Source: Anaspis maculata
Taxonomy: Eukaryota; Arthropoda; Insecta; Coleoptera; Scraptiidae
Assembly (NCBI GenBank): GCA_949128115.1
Contig: OX421963.1
Location: 38,547,979 to 38,611,978, forward strand
Reading direction: 5' to 3'
DNA length: 64,000 nucleotides
This document shows positions 46,950 to 59,136 of this stretch, piece by piece (positions within the stretch are counted from its first letter, which is position 1; the number at the start of each line of letters is the position of its first letter). Position numbers and translations under genes: made by a program. The notes below the pieces were generated by a model. That model ran no database searches, had not been told where the DNA came from, and worked only from the letters and a program-made list of their open reading frames with translations.

Positions 46950-47705
46950 CGCGATATTAGTGTGACGTCAGGATCGTCATTTTTAAATGCCGGATCCAAC
47001 AATGGTCTGAGAACAAAGGAAATTCCAGAAATTATTTTTTGGTAACATAACCTTGCATATTCAACTACATTGGGGTACAAAGTGAAAAACTAGAGAACCT
47101 GGATGTCATTTCGGAGCATATTCCAATGTTTTATCTTTTTTTCTAAAAGATTCCATCAGCAAAAGAACTTTGGAACTTTGAAAGTGACAGCGATGACAGC
47201 GTATGTTGGTGCGACCTAACCTCAAAGCGCAAACAACACTGCACCTGCACCCTGCACCAGACAACAACGAGAACCATCAGTCAACCACACAGCAAAGTGC
47301 AGAGCTGCAGACGTGTTGGAGAAGTTCAGAGTTAAAATTCACCAACATCTAGAGGTATGTCAAAAAATTCTTCGATTTGTTTTCTTTCCGTTTCGTCTTT
47401 TTGTCTGGTGTAGGTGCAGTGTTGTTTGCGCTTTGAGGTTATGTCGCGCCAACATACGCTGTCATCGCTGTCACTTTCAAAGTTCTTCTGCTGATAAATT
47501 TTTTTCAGAAAACAGATAAAACATTGGAATATGCTCCAAAATGACCTCTAGGTTCTGTAGTTTTTTGTCACTTCGTACCCCAAATATAGTTAAATATGCA
47601 AGGTAATGCTACCAAAAATTAATTTCTGAAATTACCTTTATTCTCGGACCATTGTTGGATCCGGCATTTAAAAATGGCGACTCTGACGTCACCACTGATA
47701 TCGCC
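46950..47705. repeat. Foldback element, 0.75 kb, arms about 310 bp
   Basis: GCGATATTAGTGTGACGTCA at the left pairs with TGACGTCACCACTGATATCGC at the right (47684-47704). Inner pairs include GCCGGATCCAACAATGG / CCATTGTTGGATCCGGC and GTGACAGCGATGACAGCGTA with its complement near 47457. The centre is near 47330. GC-richer than its surroundings. Confidence 0.85.
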
Positions 47706-48264
47706 TATTAGGGTGGTTTAAAAAACCTTAGGTATCTTGTTGGATATGTGAAATGAAATAATGAACATGTTAAAAATTTTGGATCATTCGACAAAATTTT
47801 AGGGGTCGCAACCAAATCCTGCATCAACTTCGTGATGCATGATTCGTGAAATTTTCGACCAAGCATCATGCAAAGAAACAATAGGTCGCGAGAACATAAC
47901 CGTCACCTTGGCACCCGCTATGGCAACGTTGCAGGCACGCCGGCACAACGAAGCCGAGAACGAAGCGCATCTTATCAGCTTCTTGCCCGCGTTTGCGCCT
48001 GAGGAGGTGCCAAAGTACCGGTGTAGAGATTCGCTTGTTTTTGACATTACTCAGTTAAATCTTGAGTTTAGCACATTAATTTTTATGATAAAGTGACGAT
48101 TGTTCAATAAATTATCTATATGTTTATTACAACTTTACAACTGTAGAAAATTGTATCAACAAGTACGTACTAGTGAAAATAACATCATACCATGTACCCA
48201 TCTTTAGCACGTCATTTTTGTTCCCGCGACCTATGACCTAATAATACATTATAAACAATCAATA
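47706..48264 (+). other. Spacer with a GC-rich 85-codon ORF
   Basis: The frame 47839-48096 (starting MIREIFDQASCKETIG) covers a conspicuously GC-rich patch, and AATAAA follows at 48106. No homologue is recognised and the opposite strand is open too, so it may be a transposon piece or a terminal exon. Confidence 0.2.
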
Positions 48265-48546
48265 TCACTCATCAGCAGTGAAAGCATGAGGAAAAGTGGC
48301 GAAAACAATAAACATCCCAGTTTTTCCGATGAATTTTGAATTTTTCAATTGATGACAATTCCAATCCAATTTGACTTTCACGTCACATTGACAGATGAGC
48401 TTCGATTGTCGGCTGGCAGAGGGCGCCAGCAGTTCCTCCAGCACTTGCACTTGTATGCTGGATGACTGGTAACTGGTAGTGCCAGGTAGTGGATAGTGCG
48501 AGTGCGAAAGCGAAGTGGTGCTACCAGAACCAGATGTAGGCCCCAT
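48265..48546 (-). CDS. Hypothetical first exon, minus strand (weak)
   Basis: The frame starts MGPTSGSGSTTSLSHSHYPL after a favourable GCGGCCATGG context and a GC-rich leader. It is Ser/Thr-rich for about 60 residues and then becomes Lys/Phe-rich and AT-rich, as if an exon end had been passed, though no strong donor is visible. Product unknown. Confidence 0.25.
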   Translation of the reverse strand: MGPTSGSGSTTSLSHSHYPLPGTTSYQSSSIQVQVLEELLAPSASRQSKLICQCDVKVKLDWNCHQLKNSKFIGKTGMFIVFATFPHAFTADE

Positions 48547-48754
48547 GGCCGCACCACACCGCCCCCGCCGACGAATATTGTGATCAACGAATCAACGATC
48601 AACGTATGTGTCAACGATATCTAGTGTATGATTGATTGTGTATCTTGTGTATTCCCTAATCTTGTGATCGTGATAGTGAAAACTTGACTAGGTACAACCT
48701 ATACGTACTTTTTACTGTGGGTTGTGGGTGTGGGTTTTATGGTATCATCAATGC

Positions 48755-48780
48755 TATCATATCATATCATATCATATCCC
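48755..48780. repeat. (ATATC)n microsatellite
   Basis: Five tandem ATATC-type units (ATCATATCATATCATATC...) just before 48780. Confidence 0.75.
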
Positions 48781-50057
48781 GTGTGCATAGCTTATTTAAG
48801 CTAGTTGTTGGAGCAAATCTGTGACAATATTATAATAGTGGCTGGAACTAACCTTCTTTCCTTGGTTGGTACCAAATTTTTCCTGAGAATCCTTGATTCC
48901 TTGGATAATCTAATATCAAGACGAACAAGGATCGCGATCCGCGATGGTGGATTGGTGTGTCATTGGTCGACATCTGAAATCACTGCATCAGCGTGAGTAG
49001 CCTGTTGGTGACCAAAAAAACGTGGGTGCGTGACCATAGTCACCCTCGGAAGATGTGGAACTTCTATAGGTATGAATCAATAAGCAAACAACGTTCGAAG
49101 AGGTGTTCTTTTCGTACTTTCGCTCCGCTCCCTAACGGTTTGTAGCATCTTGTTTTTTTTATTATTATTATCACGGGTTATTTAAAGGGCAGAATACTTT
49201 CGACATGATTTTTTCACGATTAGACTTTATTGTTTCTCTCTCGCTGCGCTCGGCGCTTAAACTTCCATCTCCGTCACATGGAAGTCTCACTCATATACCC
49301 TAATACAATAAATATCTATCTATTTTCATCAATAATATCCTCCAAAAAGTACCTACCTATAATAATAATTTTTATTATTATTTTATTTTATCTTCCTGCG
49401 GTGCCGGTGAGCCGACGAGGTCCGTCCGTCCAAGGTACCTACAAATCATAATTATGCGAATGTGACATTGTGACGGATTTTCTTACTGTACGATTTTCCC
49501 CGTTATATTACAGCACGGTGGAAACTGTGTCTGGGAGGCACAGCATGGCAATCTAATAATCTCCACAAAGTATAAGAATGTCGTTTGGAAAACTCCGGTA
49601 TCAATTTCAAATGTAAAAATAAAAAAATATAAAATACATAGGTATGTACCTCGTGAATGTGATTTGCAGTAACTACGTGGTTCTAGAGTTCCGACCATAT
49701 TATCTTCTCCAATCACAATAAGGCCGCCAATCAGAAGAGATCCGCTAGCGGCTCTCCCACTGGCACTACCAACCGTCGGCCTCCCATTAAAATTTTGGTC
49801 GCGCTAAGCGTTGTCGCAGTCAAATTATCACTCAACTGGAGTCCAGGCTATTGCCAGGCAGCGCGATTTCGCAAATAGGCGCTTCAAAAGCTGATTGAAA
49901 TATTACTTGCTTATAAAACTCCCTAACAATCAGCTTTTCACCAAAAAATTACCGTTTGACTGATGTGGTCCGAATTTCACGGCATGTCTCGTGACTTACA
50001 GCAGTTTTTTTTTCATATTGGTCACTGGAGTGTCTTGAAGAAATACGTTATAAGCAG
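48781..50057. other. Gene-free spacer with (ATT)n tails
   Basis: ATTATTATTATTA near 49161 and ATAATAATTTTTATTATTAT near 49361 look like LINE/SINE tail sequences in opposite orientation. A CAGC/GTGAGT donor-like site at 48990 has no partner. No gene recognised. Confidence 0.35.
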
Positions 50058-50426
50058 CTCATGAGTAGCGCTGGGCAATACTTTGATTAATCGATTATTT
50101 TAGGATGCAAAAAAAATCATCGATCAATCGAAAATCCCGATTAATCGATTATTCAATTAGGTAGTCGATTATGAATAAACTATCAATTAATCGATTATTT
50201 GATTGTGAATAATCCATTATTAAAGGGATTATTCAATGAACGATTCGAAAAGAATAAACGCATATTTCATAATCGACTATGCATAATCGAATAAAATCGA
50301 TTAATCGATTTCAAAATAATCGAATTATCGATTTCAAAATAATCAATTAATCGAAGTAATATATTATTTTTTTTATAATAGGTTATCGGTTATAAAATCT
50401 CATAATCGCCCAGCCCTACTCATGAG
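50058..50426. mobile_element. hAT-like MITE, 353 bp, with 8-bp target duplication
   Basis: CTCATGAG (50058-50065) precedes TAGCGCTGGGC; GCCCAGCCCTA ends at 50418 and CTCATGAG follows (50419-50426). An 8-bp duplication and an AGGGCTGGGC-type terminus are hAT hallmarks. The interior is built from many variants of TAATCGATTA. No ORF. Confidence 0.88.
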
Positions 50427-50860
50427 TCGATAATTTAAGACTGTTTGTGTAAAATTTGAGCCAAATCGGTCGAACGGTTCACAAAATATCGAAAGAAAAT
50501 GATTTTTGGTTCCAATAGCGATATTATTGATATTGTAATAGTAGTTTATGATACGAGTTGGCTGTTACATAAGTGGTTTACAGACATGAAGCCAAAATTT
50601 GCAGAACGAGGGCGCAGCCCGAGTTCTGTAAGTGGCTGAGTGTCGGAAAATATGTTGTGTAACAAGCCACGAGTGTTGTACAACATTTTACGTGTTTGTT
50701 TCAGTGCAAATTGTGAAAATGTTGTAGTTTTCGAGGTTAATTTGACAAGTGTCAAATGTGTCAAATTAAGTACATAAACTGTAAAATTCATATTCATATA
50801 CAGCTTATATAAAAGTCTTTATATCTTATGTATCAACACAACAAACACGTAAATAATATT
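50427..50860. other. Gene-free spacer
   Basis: No gene recognised. Contains CAAATGTGTCAAATT-type motifs common in this window. Confidence 0.35.
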
Positions 50861-51050
50861 ATCTGATATTATTTCCACTTTCCAGTATTATTGGTATTAT
50901 CAGGTAATATTTTAAAAATTATTTCGGTATTATAAGGTATTATCGCAAATATTTGGTGATATGGTATATGTAATTGGTATTATTCTCAGTATTTCCGGTA
51001 TTATCGGTAATATGTGCAAATTAATACTGGTAATACAAGCTTTGGTATTA
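50855..51050 (+). repeat. GGTATTAT-type simple repeat
   Basis: Variants of GGTATTAT and GGTAATAT recur about every 10-20 bp (TCGGTATTATAAGGTATTAT near 50923, CCGGTATTATCGGTAATAT near 50996). Confidence 0.65.
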
Positions 51051-51095
51051 TGGTGTACAAATTTTGGGTCCGTAATCCACCCCTCACGCCACACA

Positions 51096-51438
51096 ATGGA
51101 TACAATGATGACTTCTAGCCATCATCGCCGTCGAGAACCATTCCTGTCGGGTCACCAGCACCACAACACCTCTACACAACACCAAGTAGAGGAGTCCAGT
51201 GCCGGCGACACGCATTACGAAAATAAATTAATCATTTTCGGAGAAGAGAAAAACCGTAGAGACACTACCGTGAGTTGAAATTCATCGATGAAATAAAATT
51301 TTAGTTTATGATGGAAGCTGTTGTACTTAAAACACAATGCAAGCGGCAAAATAATACTAACTGTAAGGAATAGAACCGAACGCCGCAACAGCTTACTCTC
51401 CCATTTTCTAGGACGACGCTGGTCACCCCAAGGTCTGA
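51096..51438 (+). CDS. Candidate two-exon small gene or 3'-terminal exons (weak)
   Basis: Exon 51096-51269 (starting MDTMMTSSHHRRREPF, His/Gln/Ser-rich, ending EEKNRRDTT) is followed by GTGAGT. A good polypyrimidine acceptor (TCTCCCATTTTCTAG) at 51411 opens a 9-codon exon ending TGA at 51438 (DDAGHPKV). Both are phase 0, 66 residues if the ATG is the true start. The composition differs from the surrounding AT-rich repeats. No family recognised, no poly(A) signal close by. It could be the last exons of a longer upstream gene. Confidence 0.35.
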
Positions 51439-52320
51439 CACTCGGTCTGACAAGACAACGTTACAAGCGTTCGTTACATCCACTGATGCCATGAACCGAT
51501 TTCACTGCCATGTGTGGTTCTGCGTTAGTTGTGTGTTGTGATCTAGGCGCGAGAATAGAAGTTCCACTTCAAAAGTTTATGCTAATAATCACAACCAGGA
51601 TACTCTGGAGAAGAATCTATTCCAGATGCAAGAGCCGAAACTATCAAAATATGCCATACATGTTAAGGTAGGCGTACTATAAAATTTCTGTTCTGAAAAC
51701 TGCCCACGTATGACTTCAGTGGCCTTTGTCCCACTATGTACCGGTTACCCCGGTTACGTAGGTTACCTTAGGTCTGTGCCTTAGGTAAAATTACTAGAAT
51801 TATGAAAGTCGCCGTATACATACAGGATGATCCAGCTTAAACGTCATTATAAATTTAAGGATCGATAGAGAATCAAAAATGAAGGGAACTTTCTCCAGAA
51901 AACACATTCGAGAAATGCATAATAACGGAGATTCAAATAGCCCTTCAAAACTGGAAATAAATAATCGTTTTTTCCACATAACTTTGGAACCGTTCAACCG
52001 ATTAGATTCAAAATAGAACCAAAGGTTTACTGAAATTATCCCCTGTCGAACAATCATAACATGTTCCATATAAAAGTTTCAGGGGCGTAGACATTGGGGG
52101 TGTCCCTACTCCCCTCCCCTATTTTTCACCGCCCTATTCATTTTTCGGAACTGTCCATGATTTTATTACAGGGTTATATTATTAAATCCCCAATTAAATC
52201 ACTTACTTCTGCTTAAAAAACTAGAATGACCAATAATATTGAAGTTGATTTTGAGTGAATCCATTTCAAAATAATTGACTATTTTTGCTATTCTCCACTC
52301 ATCAGAAACCTATACCTAAA
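51439..52320. other. Gene-free spacer
   Basis: No gene recognised. ACATACAGGATGATCCAGCTT at 51819 resembles the ACAGGGTG-type end of dispersed elements. Confidence 0.35.
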
Positions 52321-52531
52321 TCCCATACACTTTCTATTTTCAGTAGAATGCCTTTTTTGAAAAAAAAAAGTGACAAGCTGGGGGGCTACAGCTACGGCTG
52401 ATGGCACCTGCAAAGTTTTGGAGCGAAACTATCAGCGGCCATCGACTGTATTCTCCCAACGCCCCTGGCTTGTCACTTTTATTTTGCTCCAAAAAGTCAT
52501 TCTGCTGAAAATAGAAAGTGTATAGGATATA
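52321..52531. mobile_element. MITE family A, copy 3
   Basis: Left CATACACTTTCTATTTTCAG mirrors right CTGAAAATAGAAAGTGTAT; GTGACAAGCTGGGG faces CTTGTCACTTTTATT. The centre GCACCTGCAAAGTTTTGGAG, CGAAACTATCAGCGGCCATC matches copies at 27700 and 28502. Confidence 0.8.
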
Positions 52532-52707
52532 CCCGAAGATATACCTAACATGTCTTGCAGACTCAATCTTATCTTTTCTCGAAATTGCTACACAAAAATT
52601 GAATCTGTCCATCTGGTTGCCACCTAGTCAATATTGAAAACTTGACATATAAATATGACAACCACACTACCAGACAGACCGATTTTATTTTTGTGTAGCT
52701 ATTCGTA

Positions 52708-54072
52708 GGTCTGCAAGACGTGTGCAGCTTCATGAGGCTATATAGGGATATGTGCCAATCGATTTTTGGACCATCAAGGAATGTGAAAAATTATGGTGGA
52801 ACATTGGGGTCTGCTGCAGGCACATATGGTGGAGGCGCCAAAAAGAGTCCCGCTCGTTAACAAAAAAATGCATGTAGTTTTTCCATTTCACAACGGATCT
52901 TGACATTTGTTACGTCAATCTGTAGAGGAAAAAATCCTCTTGGTATCCCATACCATTTTTTGGGAAAAATATCCTTCGAAGCTGTCATAGTATTCGAGTT
53001 CTTCTATGCAAAAAATACGGGATTTTTTCAAAGTTTTTGGATCTTTTTGATATTTGGCATTTTGATAGATTCTGGTTTGGCTCTCTCGAATTTCCACCTT
53101 TCAACTTTCAATTTCCGTCCGTAACGCCGCCATATTGAAAAAATGGCGGCCGAAAAACACATTTTTGACAATATCTCAAATTTAGTCAATGTGAGGTCAA
53201 AAATGTTATGGGGATATGAAAGCTTATTCAATTATCTGTCATTTGACATCTCAACCATCTCTATGCGACTTGCGGTCCTCGAGATATAGCTTCTGGAAGC
53301 ATTGAATTTCGCTATTCCAACACCACGTCTATACCTACTTTGCTCCATCCACATGTCACAACCAAGTCCACCGTCGACAGCTCTTCGCTATTAGTTACGG
53401 AAGATGAATCACTATCGTTTCAGAGATTCACAGGGTGTATTCGGAGGTGAAATTGGTGTTGGAATAGCGAAATTCATTGTTTCCAGAAGCTATATCTCAA
53501 GCACCGCAAGTCGCATAGAGATGGTTGAGATGTCAAATGACAGATAATTCAATGAGCTTTCATATCCCTATAACATTTTTGACCTCACATTGACTAAATT
53601 CGAGATAATGTCAAAAATGTGTTTTTCGGGCGCAATTTTTTCAATATGGCGGCGTTACGGATGGAAATTGAAAGTTGAAAGGTGGAAATTCGAGAGGGTC
53701 AAACCAGAATCTATCAAAATGCTAAATATCAAAAAGATCCAAAAACTTTGAAAAAAATCCAGTATTTTTGCATAAAAGAACTCGAATACTATGCAGCTTC
53801 AGAGGATATTTTTTTCCAAAAAATGGTATGGGATACCAAGAGGATTTTTTCCTCTACAGATTGACGTAACAAATGTCAAGATCCGTTGTGAAATGGAAAA
53901 GCTACATGCATTTTTTTTTTAACGAGCGGGACTCTTTTTGGCGCCTCCACCATATGTGCCTGCAGCAGATCCCAATGTTCCACCATAATTTTTTACATTC
54001 CTTGATGGTCCAAAAATCGATTGGCACATATCCCTATATAGCCTCACGAAGCTGCACACGGCAAGACCTTTT
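52708..54072. repeat. Foldback element, 1.36 kb, arms about 620 bp
   Basis: GTGTGCAGCTTCATGAGGCT at the left pairs with AGCCTCACGAAGCTGCACAC at the right. Inner pairs: AATCGATTTTTGGACCATCA, CATATGGTGGAGGCGCC, GATCTTGACATTTGTTACGT and GGAAGCATTGAATTTCGCTA with its partner near 53463. The centre is about 53395, arms nearly identical, so a young element. ORFs within appear on both arms and are not genes. Confidence 0.88.
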
Positions 54073-54618
54073 GCGACCCTATGCCCCCATACTATAGGTG
54101 GTATAGAGAGTATAGGATTCTTCAAAGAGTAGGTACCTACAACAGTGAATAGCAAAAATAGTCAATTTTGATATGAGTTCACTCAAAGTCAACTGAACAC
54201 ATTCAATATTGACCATTTTCAATAAGTTCGTGATGATTGGATACCTACATAATTATGTTTTTCGACCCACCATTCTGGAATCTGGCGAAATGAATGGCTT
54301 GGTTATGCATTATGTCGCACGATGTACAGTTGGCCTGTTCGGAAATAGGACTGTAAACGTCTTATTGTTTAATGATACCGAACGATATTAAGTACATAAA
54401 TTAGGTAGGTACTGCCTGGTTTGATATCACACACCTACCGTATGCACTATAACGGAGAACAGAATCGATGGATGGCATTTTTAATGTCAACACACCAACC
54501 TATTGAACTAAATTTAATAAATATGTACCGCAAATCTTACGAGAGTGCGGCAAAAAAAAAACTCGTCGACGCAGGGGTCCTTCTCACAGTAGCTGATGGT
54601 TCCGCAAAAAGTACTCAC
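54073..54618. other. Gene-free spacer
   Basis: No gene recognised. Confidence 0.35.
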
Positions 54619-55114
54619 TATACAGGGTGTTTCAGCGATGGTAGCAAAAAAGTGACTGTGGGTAGATCTCGTCAAAATATGACGAAAACCTATACACTAT
54701 TTTGCAAAGTTTGGCCTAATACACTGATTTGTAGAAACTATCTACCGACCTGCCAAATTTTGGAAGAATTCAACCAGTGGTGTAGGAGTTATGAGGGTCA
54801 ATAATTTGGAAGCATCCGAAGAAAAGTTGACTTAAGGTGACCCCTCATAACTTCTACACCACTGATTGGATTCTTTCCAAATTTGGCAGGTTGATAGATA
54901 ATTATGACAAACCAGCTTATGCTGAATCAAAGCTAAATTTGTTGAAACGTTCCTGAGTTTAAAATTTTTGAAATCCGAAAAAAGTGAACTTTGGAGGGTT
55001 GTATCTTCGTTATTAGGCCGAACTTGGCAAAATGGTATGAAGGTTTTCGTCATATCTTGACGAGATCTACTTACACTTAAATTTTTAGCTATCATCGCTG
55101 AAACACCTTGTATA
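54619..55114. repeat. Foldback element, 0.5 kb (deleted relative of the 13.86-kb element)
   Basis: Ends TACAGGGTGTTTCAGCGATG and CATCGCTGAAACACCTTGTA, followed inward by GGGTAGATCTCGTCAAAATA, as at 13858-15704. The centre is the palindrome GTAGGAGTTATGAGGGTCAA / GACCCCTCATAACTTCTAC also present near 15370-15460. The long interior of the 1.85-kb form is missing. Confidence 0.82.
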
Positions 55115-58100
55115 ATATTTAGGTGTATAGGATCTTGACGAACGGCATTTTGCATTGACCAAGACAGACAGATAACCGTGTACAATAAAAATGCGGAATT
55201 GTATTGTCGGCCTTCTGTCACTGAGCGGAATAATCGAATTGGACACCAATAGACAATGCCAATAGGTACCTCCTGCTCCTATCGAAGGATCTGAAGTTGG
55301 GGTATTCAGTACGGCTAGGCTCTGATATAAAAATATGGCAGCAAGTACGTACTATTAACTACTGTGCACTGGTTTACATATTCAGTCTCAATTATGGTTG
55401 AATATCAGAACAATTTGCATTTATAATGTGCAGGTAAATACGACGTCTGGTAGGTAAAAGGTGTATGTATAGGTACACGAACGTTGTGTTTTAATATCTT
55501 CTTTATCTCAGGTAAATGGATGTCAGATGTATAGAATGTGGCGGCGAAATATTACATTCATCATAGCAGAGCCAGCCAGCCAGCAGCAGCGGTCTTGATT
55601 TTATGCAAGATGCAAATCATACTAACTCGAAGATATCCCATATCTTCCGGTGAATGATTCCTTCTTTGTTTACCTTCGGAGCGACGTAGGTTATGTCTGC
55701 TGTTCACTGACTACAAATCAAGTTTATCCCAAAATTAATTTAAATTGGAGAGCAGTAAATTTTTGGTATGATAAAAAAAAAACAAGTAAGTAATTCTACG
55801 CATAGTCCGGCTTCCGAAATGTCCTTCCGAAGGTAGAGTCTGCTTTCACCTTTCGCCTAAAATTCCCAAACCGCCCAAGTACTAATAATAAGTTTGATTT
55901 TGATTTTGATCTAAGCGTCCCTTCGGGAAGGTGGGACTTAATTCGGAAATTGATGAAAACATTTTACTCAGTTGTGCGTTACGCGATCATTCTGCATCCA
56001 TTGTTGGGCCTACAGAACCAGTGACAGGCTCTTAGCTTTCCATGGTGATGAAATATTTCGAAAGGTAGAACTAGGGAGAGGACAATTGTTGCGAAATTTG
56101 AAGAATGCAATGCTATATCCAGACAAGCCCAGACCCAATGTGTCACCTGAAGCCTTCCGATCAAAATCATCTACCTAAAATTTAATCAGGTCTTTCCAGG
56201 CTGAACTTATGCTTTCGTACCTGATTTCGATTTGATCGAATCAATAATTCGGTAATTTTCGTGGCAGAACCGCTTAATTTGCACGATCGCATGAGCGGCT
56301 TTATATTTTCAGTAGGAAAATTCCCGGGAAATTGGAGAGAAATATTGGAAAATGTTCAAAAACTAGTTATCTATTCTTCAAAAACTAATGGTAGAAATCT
56401 GTTCACGGAATAAGAAGTTGGAAAATTTCCAGTTTTTCCAGAGAGGAAAACTTGAAAACCGTTGGTCCGATTTTGAAAATTTTTTCTCCAAAAATTAATT
56501 CAGTCTTTTCTCCAGCTTTCATTCGCAGCATGTCTGCACCTAAAATGAATATTTCGTGTAGCTCACCGCATGTTGAAGTTTACGCTGCAGTTTTTTCAAA
56601 TTCACGGAATATGTAAATTTTTTTGAAAAAAATTACCGTCGGAAAACCGAAGCTGTGTCGATTTTGAAAATATATCCACAAGACGCCCAGTTCAATCTAC
56701 TTTCGATATCAGTCGAAATTTTTTGAAAAAAGTCGATCCTCGTGCAGGAATGAATTTTTGAGTGGAGTGCTGCATCAAAAGCGAGTCATCCTGGTGGAAA
56801 TCCGGGTGAGTCGTTCTCTCGAGTGGCAACGGCTAGGAGAAATTTTGAAAATTCATAACGCCCGATGGAAAAATAGTGGAAAATTGCAACTGCAGACTTA
56901 ATTTGACTCTTATGTTTTGTTGCTTTCTGCCAAATTTGGTCTCAATCCATCGAATAGATTTTGAATAATTGAATGGTAAAGTTTTGAACTTTGACATTTT
57001 TTATTTTTTGACAGATGACAGACAGGGCACAATTTTTAACTGTTCTGAATACAGTTTTCCTAGGGGTTTCAAACGGCATTTTGCAAGTCAAGTTCTGTGA
57101 GATATAGCTTCTGTCATTTTTTGATAGTGACACTTCCGTTTGACAGATGACAGCCAAAAACTAATCAGCTCATTTAACAGCAAGACCAAAATTGTTACGA
57201 ATTTTCGTTGGGTAGGTACTTTATTAATTGAGAAACAAACGTTCAAACACACTATTTATTTCTGCGTACTACTAAAAATACACGTTAAATAAATTATCGC
57301 ACTTAAATATCGCTTGCTTAACTTCGCTGATGTGTTCATTTCGCTAGTTCATTCGCGGGGCTCCAGAAAAGTCCATTTGTTCTGGTCTGGTACACTCTCG
57401 AAGTACCTACAGCCCTTCCATCAATTGTGCAGGTGCAGATATATTCGTAACACTATTGCGCCTATAATAACCCACAGGTGCTAACCCCTGACTAAATATA
57501 TTCCAGTTTGAAAGCTCATTTTCTTTTCTCAGCAAATCGTACGATAGTTATTATTCAAGGCTCATGAATAAGCACCGGAAAGTTCGAAAAAACTAGGAAG
57601 AAAATCCAAGACAGTCTTATCCATAAACATCCAGGCACCACTTTGCGGCTCAGTGGAACAAAATAAACTATTGTAAACTAACTATAAACTTATTGTTTCA
57701 GTGCAAGGGTAACCCAACCCATGATAATAACATCAATAATGATAATAATAAAAACAGTAGGTATTAGAGAGACGAATCCAGGAACGATGAAGATTTATGT
57801 GAATATTCTTGTCAGCCCGGATAGCGACTGAAGCTGGAGCCAGTAGCTGGAGGCCATACAAAGTTCTTGAATTCTTGTGATGGTTGGACCCTACCATAAA
57901 ATATGCAATATGATTGTCTGACGTAGTTAATTATTAAAACGCAATAAAAGATCGAGTCTCGGATCGAGTATTATAAAGGATTATGAAGGAAAAGAATGAA
58001 GCAGGAGGAAGAAGAGTTGATTACAAGACTTGTATTGACTTGTACTTGGAATGTAGCGACAGAGCACCAATTAATATTTTTGTGGAGGAGAAGAATTGGC

Positions 58101-58840
58101 TAGGTGATAAGAATAGGAATTCTGGAAGAAGTTTGGGTACCTACTTCAAAATACACGGTGATTCATAATTCGCAGATACGGAATCTATATGCGGAAATGC
58201 TAAAAAAAGTTGAACTAAATTTTGCCCTTTTAGTTTTCTGGAAATATGGGGGTAGTAGGTACTAGGTAACCTCGGCACAATTGCTCCTAGAACCAAAATG
58301 AATAATTTGCTCATTGTTTCTTTTCGATTACCCCCTGCTGGTCCAAGATTTGGGGGTACAAGGGAGACATTACTATTATTTACTGCAAGCACTAGACACT
58401 GCTATCAAATCATATTTGATGCTATTTCTCTCGCTATTTCGGAATAACTAGAACCTGCTGATCAAGATGCCGCCACTCAGAATGATGCGTCTGTCGGGAG
58501 ACAAGGTAGAGCTGTCAGTTTTTGCAATGGAAGCTTCCTGAATTAATAAATTTTGGTCATAGAAGGGGATGTGTGGAGTATCATTTCTGATATAATCGAG
58601 GTCCGCGAACTGATTTTTTTTATTAGTGTAAATTAGTGTATTTAGTCGTTCTTTTTTGTATAAAAATGTGATTGATTTGGAACTGGGAAATATGAAAAAG
58701 TCAACATTATTATTATGTATTGATGAGTTAGCGAATTACGATACCGTATGATTAATTGTACGGTACGGTACGGTAATTGTACAAAAATATTGTATCGAAA
58801 TAATTAAGAGTTCTGAGTCATTCACTTCTAGGTTATACAT
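55115..58840. other. Long gene-free stretch
   Basis: No gene recognised in 3.7 kb. ORFs (55972-56178, 56942-57157, 57983-58168 and others) are short, without splice support or known motifs. The sequence near 56260-57170 reads as old dispersed repeat. Confidence 0.4.
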
Positions 58841-58974
58841 ACAGTGGGTGTGAGTGAGTAAGTGAACACTTGGAGCGTTGCGGCGAAGAACGTGGAACTA
58901 TAGAATGGAAAGTATGAGTCACGCTCAGTTATCTACGCTCCAAGTGTTCACTTACTCACACTCACACCCACTGT
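58841..58974. mobile_element. MITE, 134 bp, with near-perfect 38-bp TIRs
   Basis: ACAGTGGGTGTGAGTGAGTA at the left mirrors the TACTCACACTCACACCCACTGT-type end at 58952-58974; the arms extend through GTGAACACTTGGAGCG to a 58-bp centre. Arms differ by a single base or gap, indicating recent activity. Confidence 0.82.
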
Positions 58975-59136
58975 GGAGTCACTCTAAATTATTTCGATCC
59001 AATAGTATAATTGCCGCGTGCGCCAGTAGTCGGGTAATGGAGGATTTATTCGAATTGAAAAAATTCTTGAAACTGAGTACATTGACCAGTTAAGAAAGTA
59101 TGCAATGTGGTTCTGGCCGCAGTAGTTGATTTTAAT

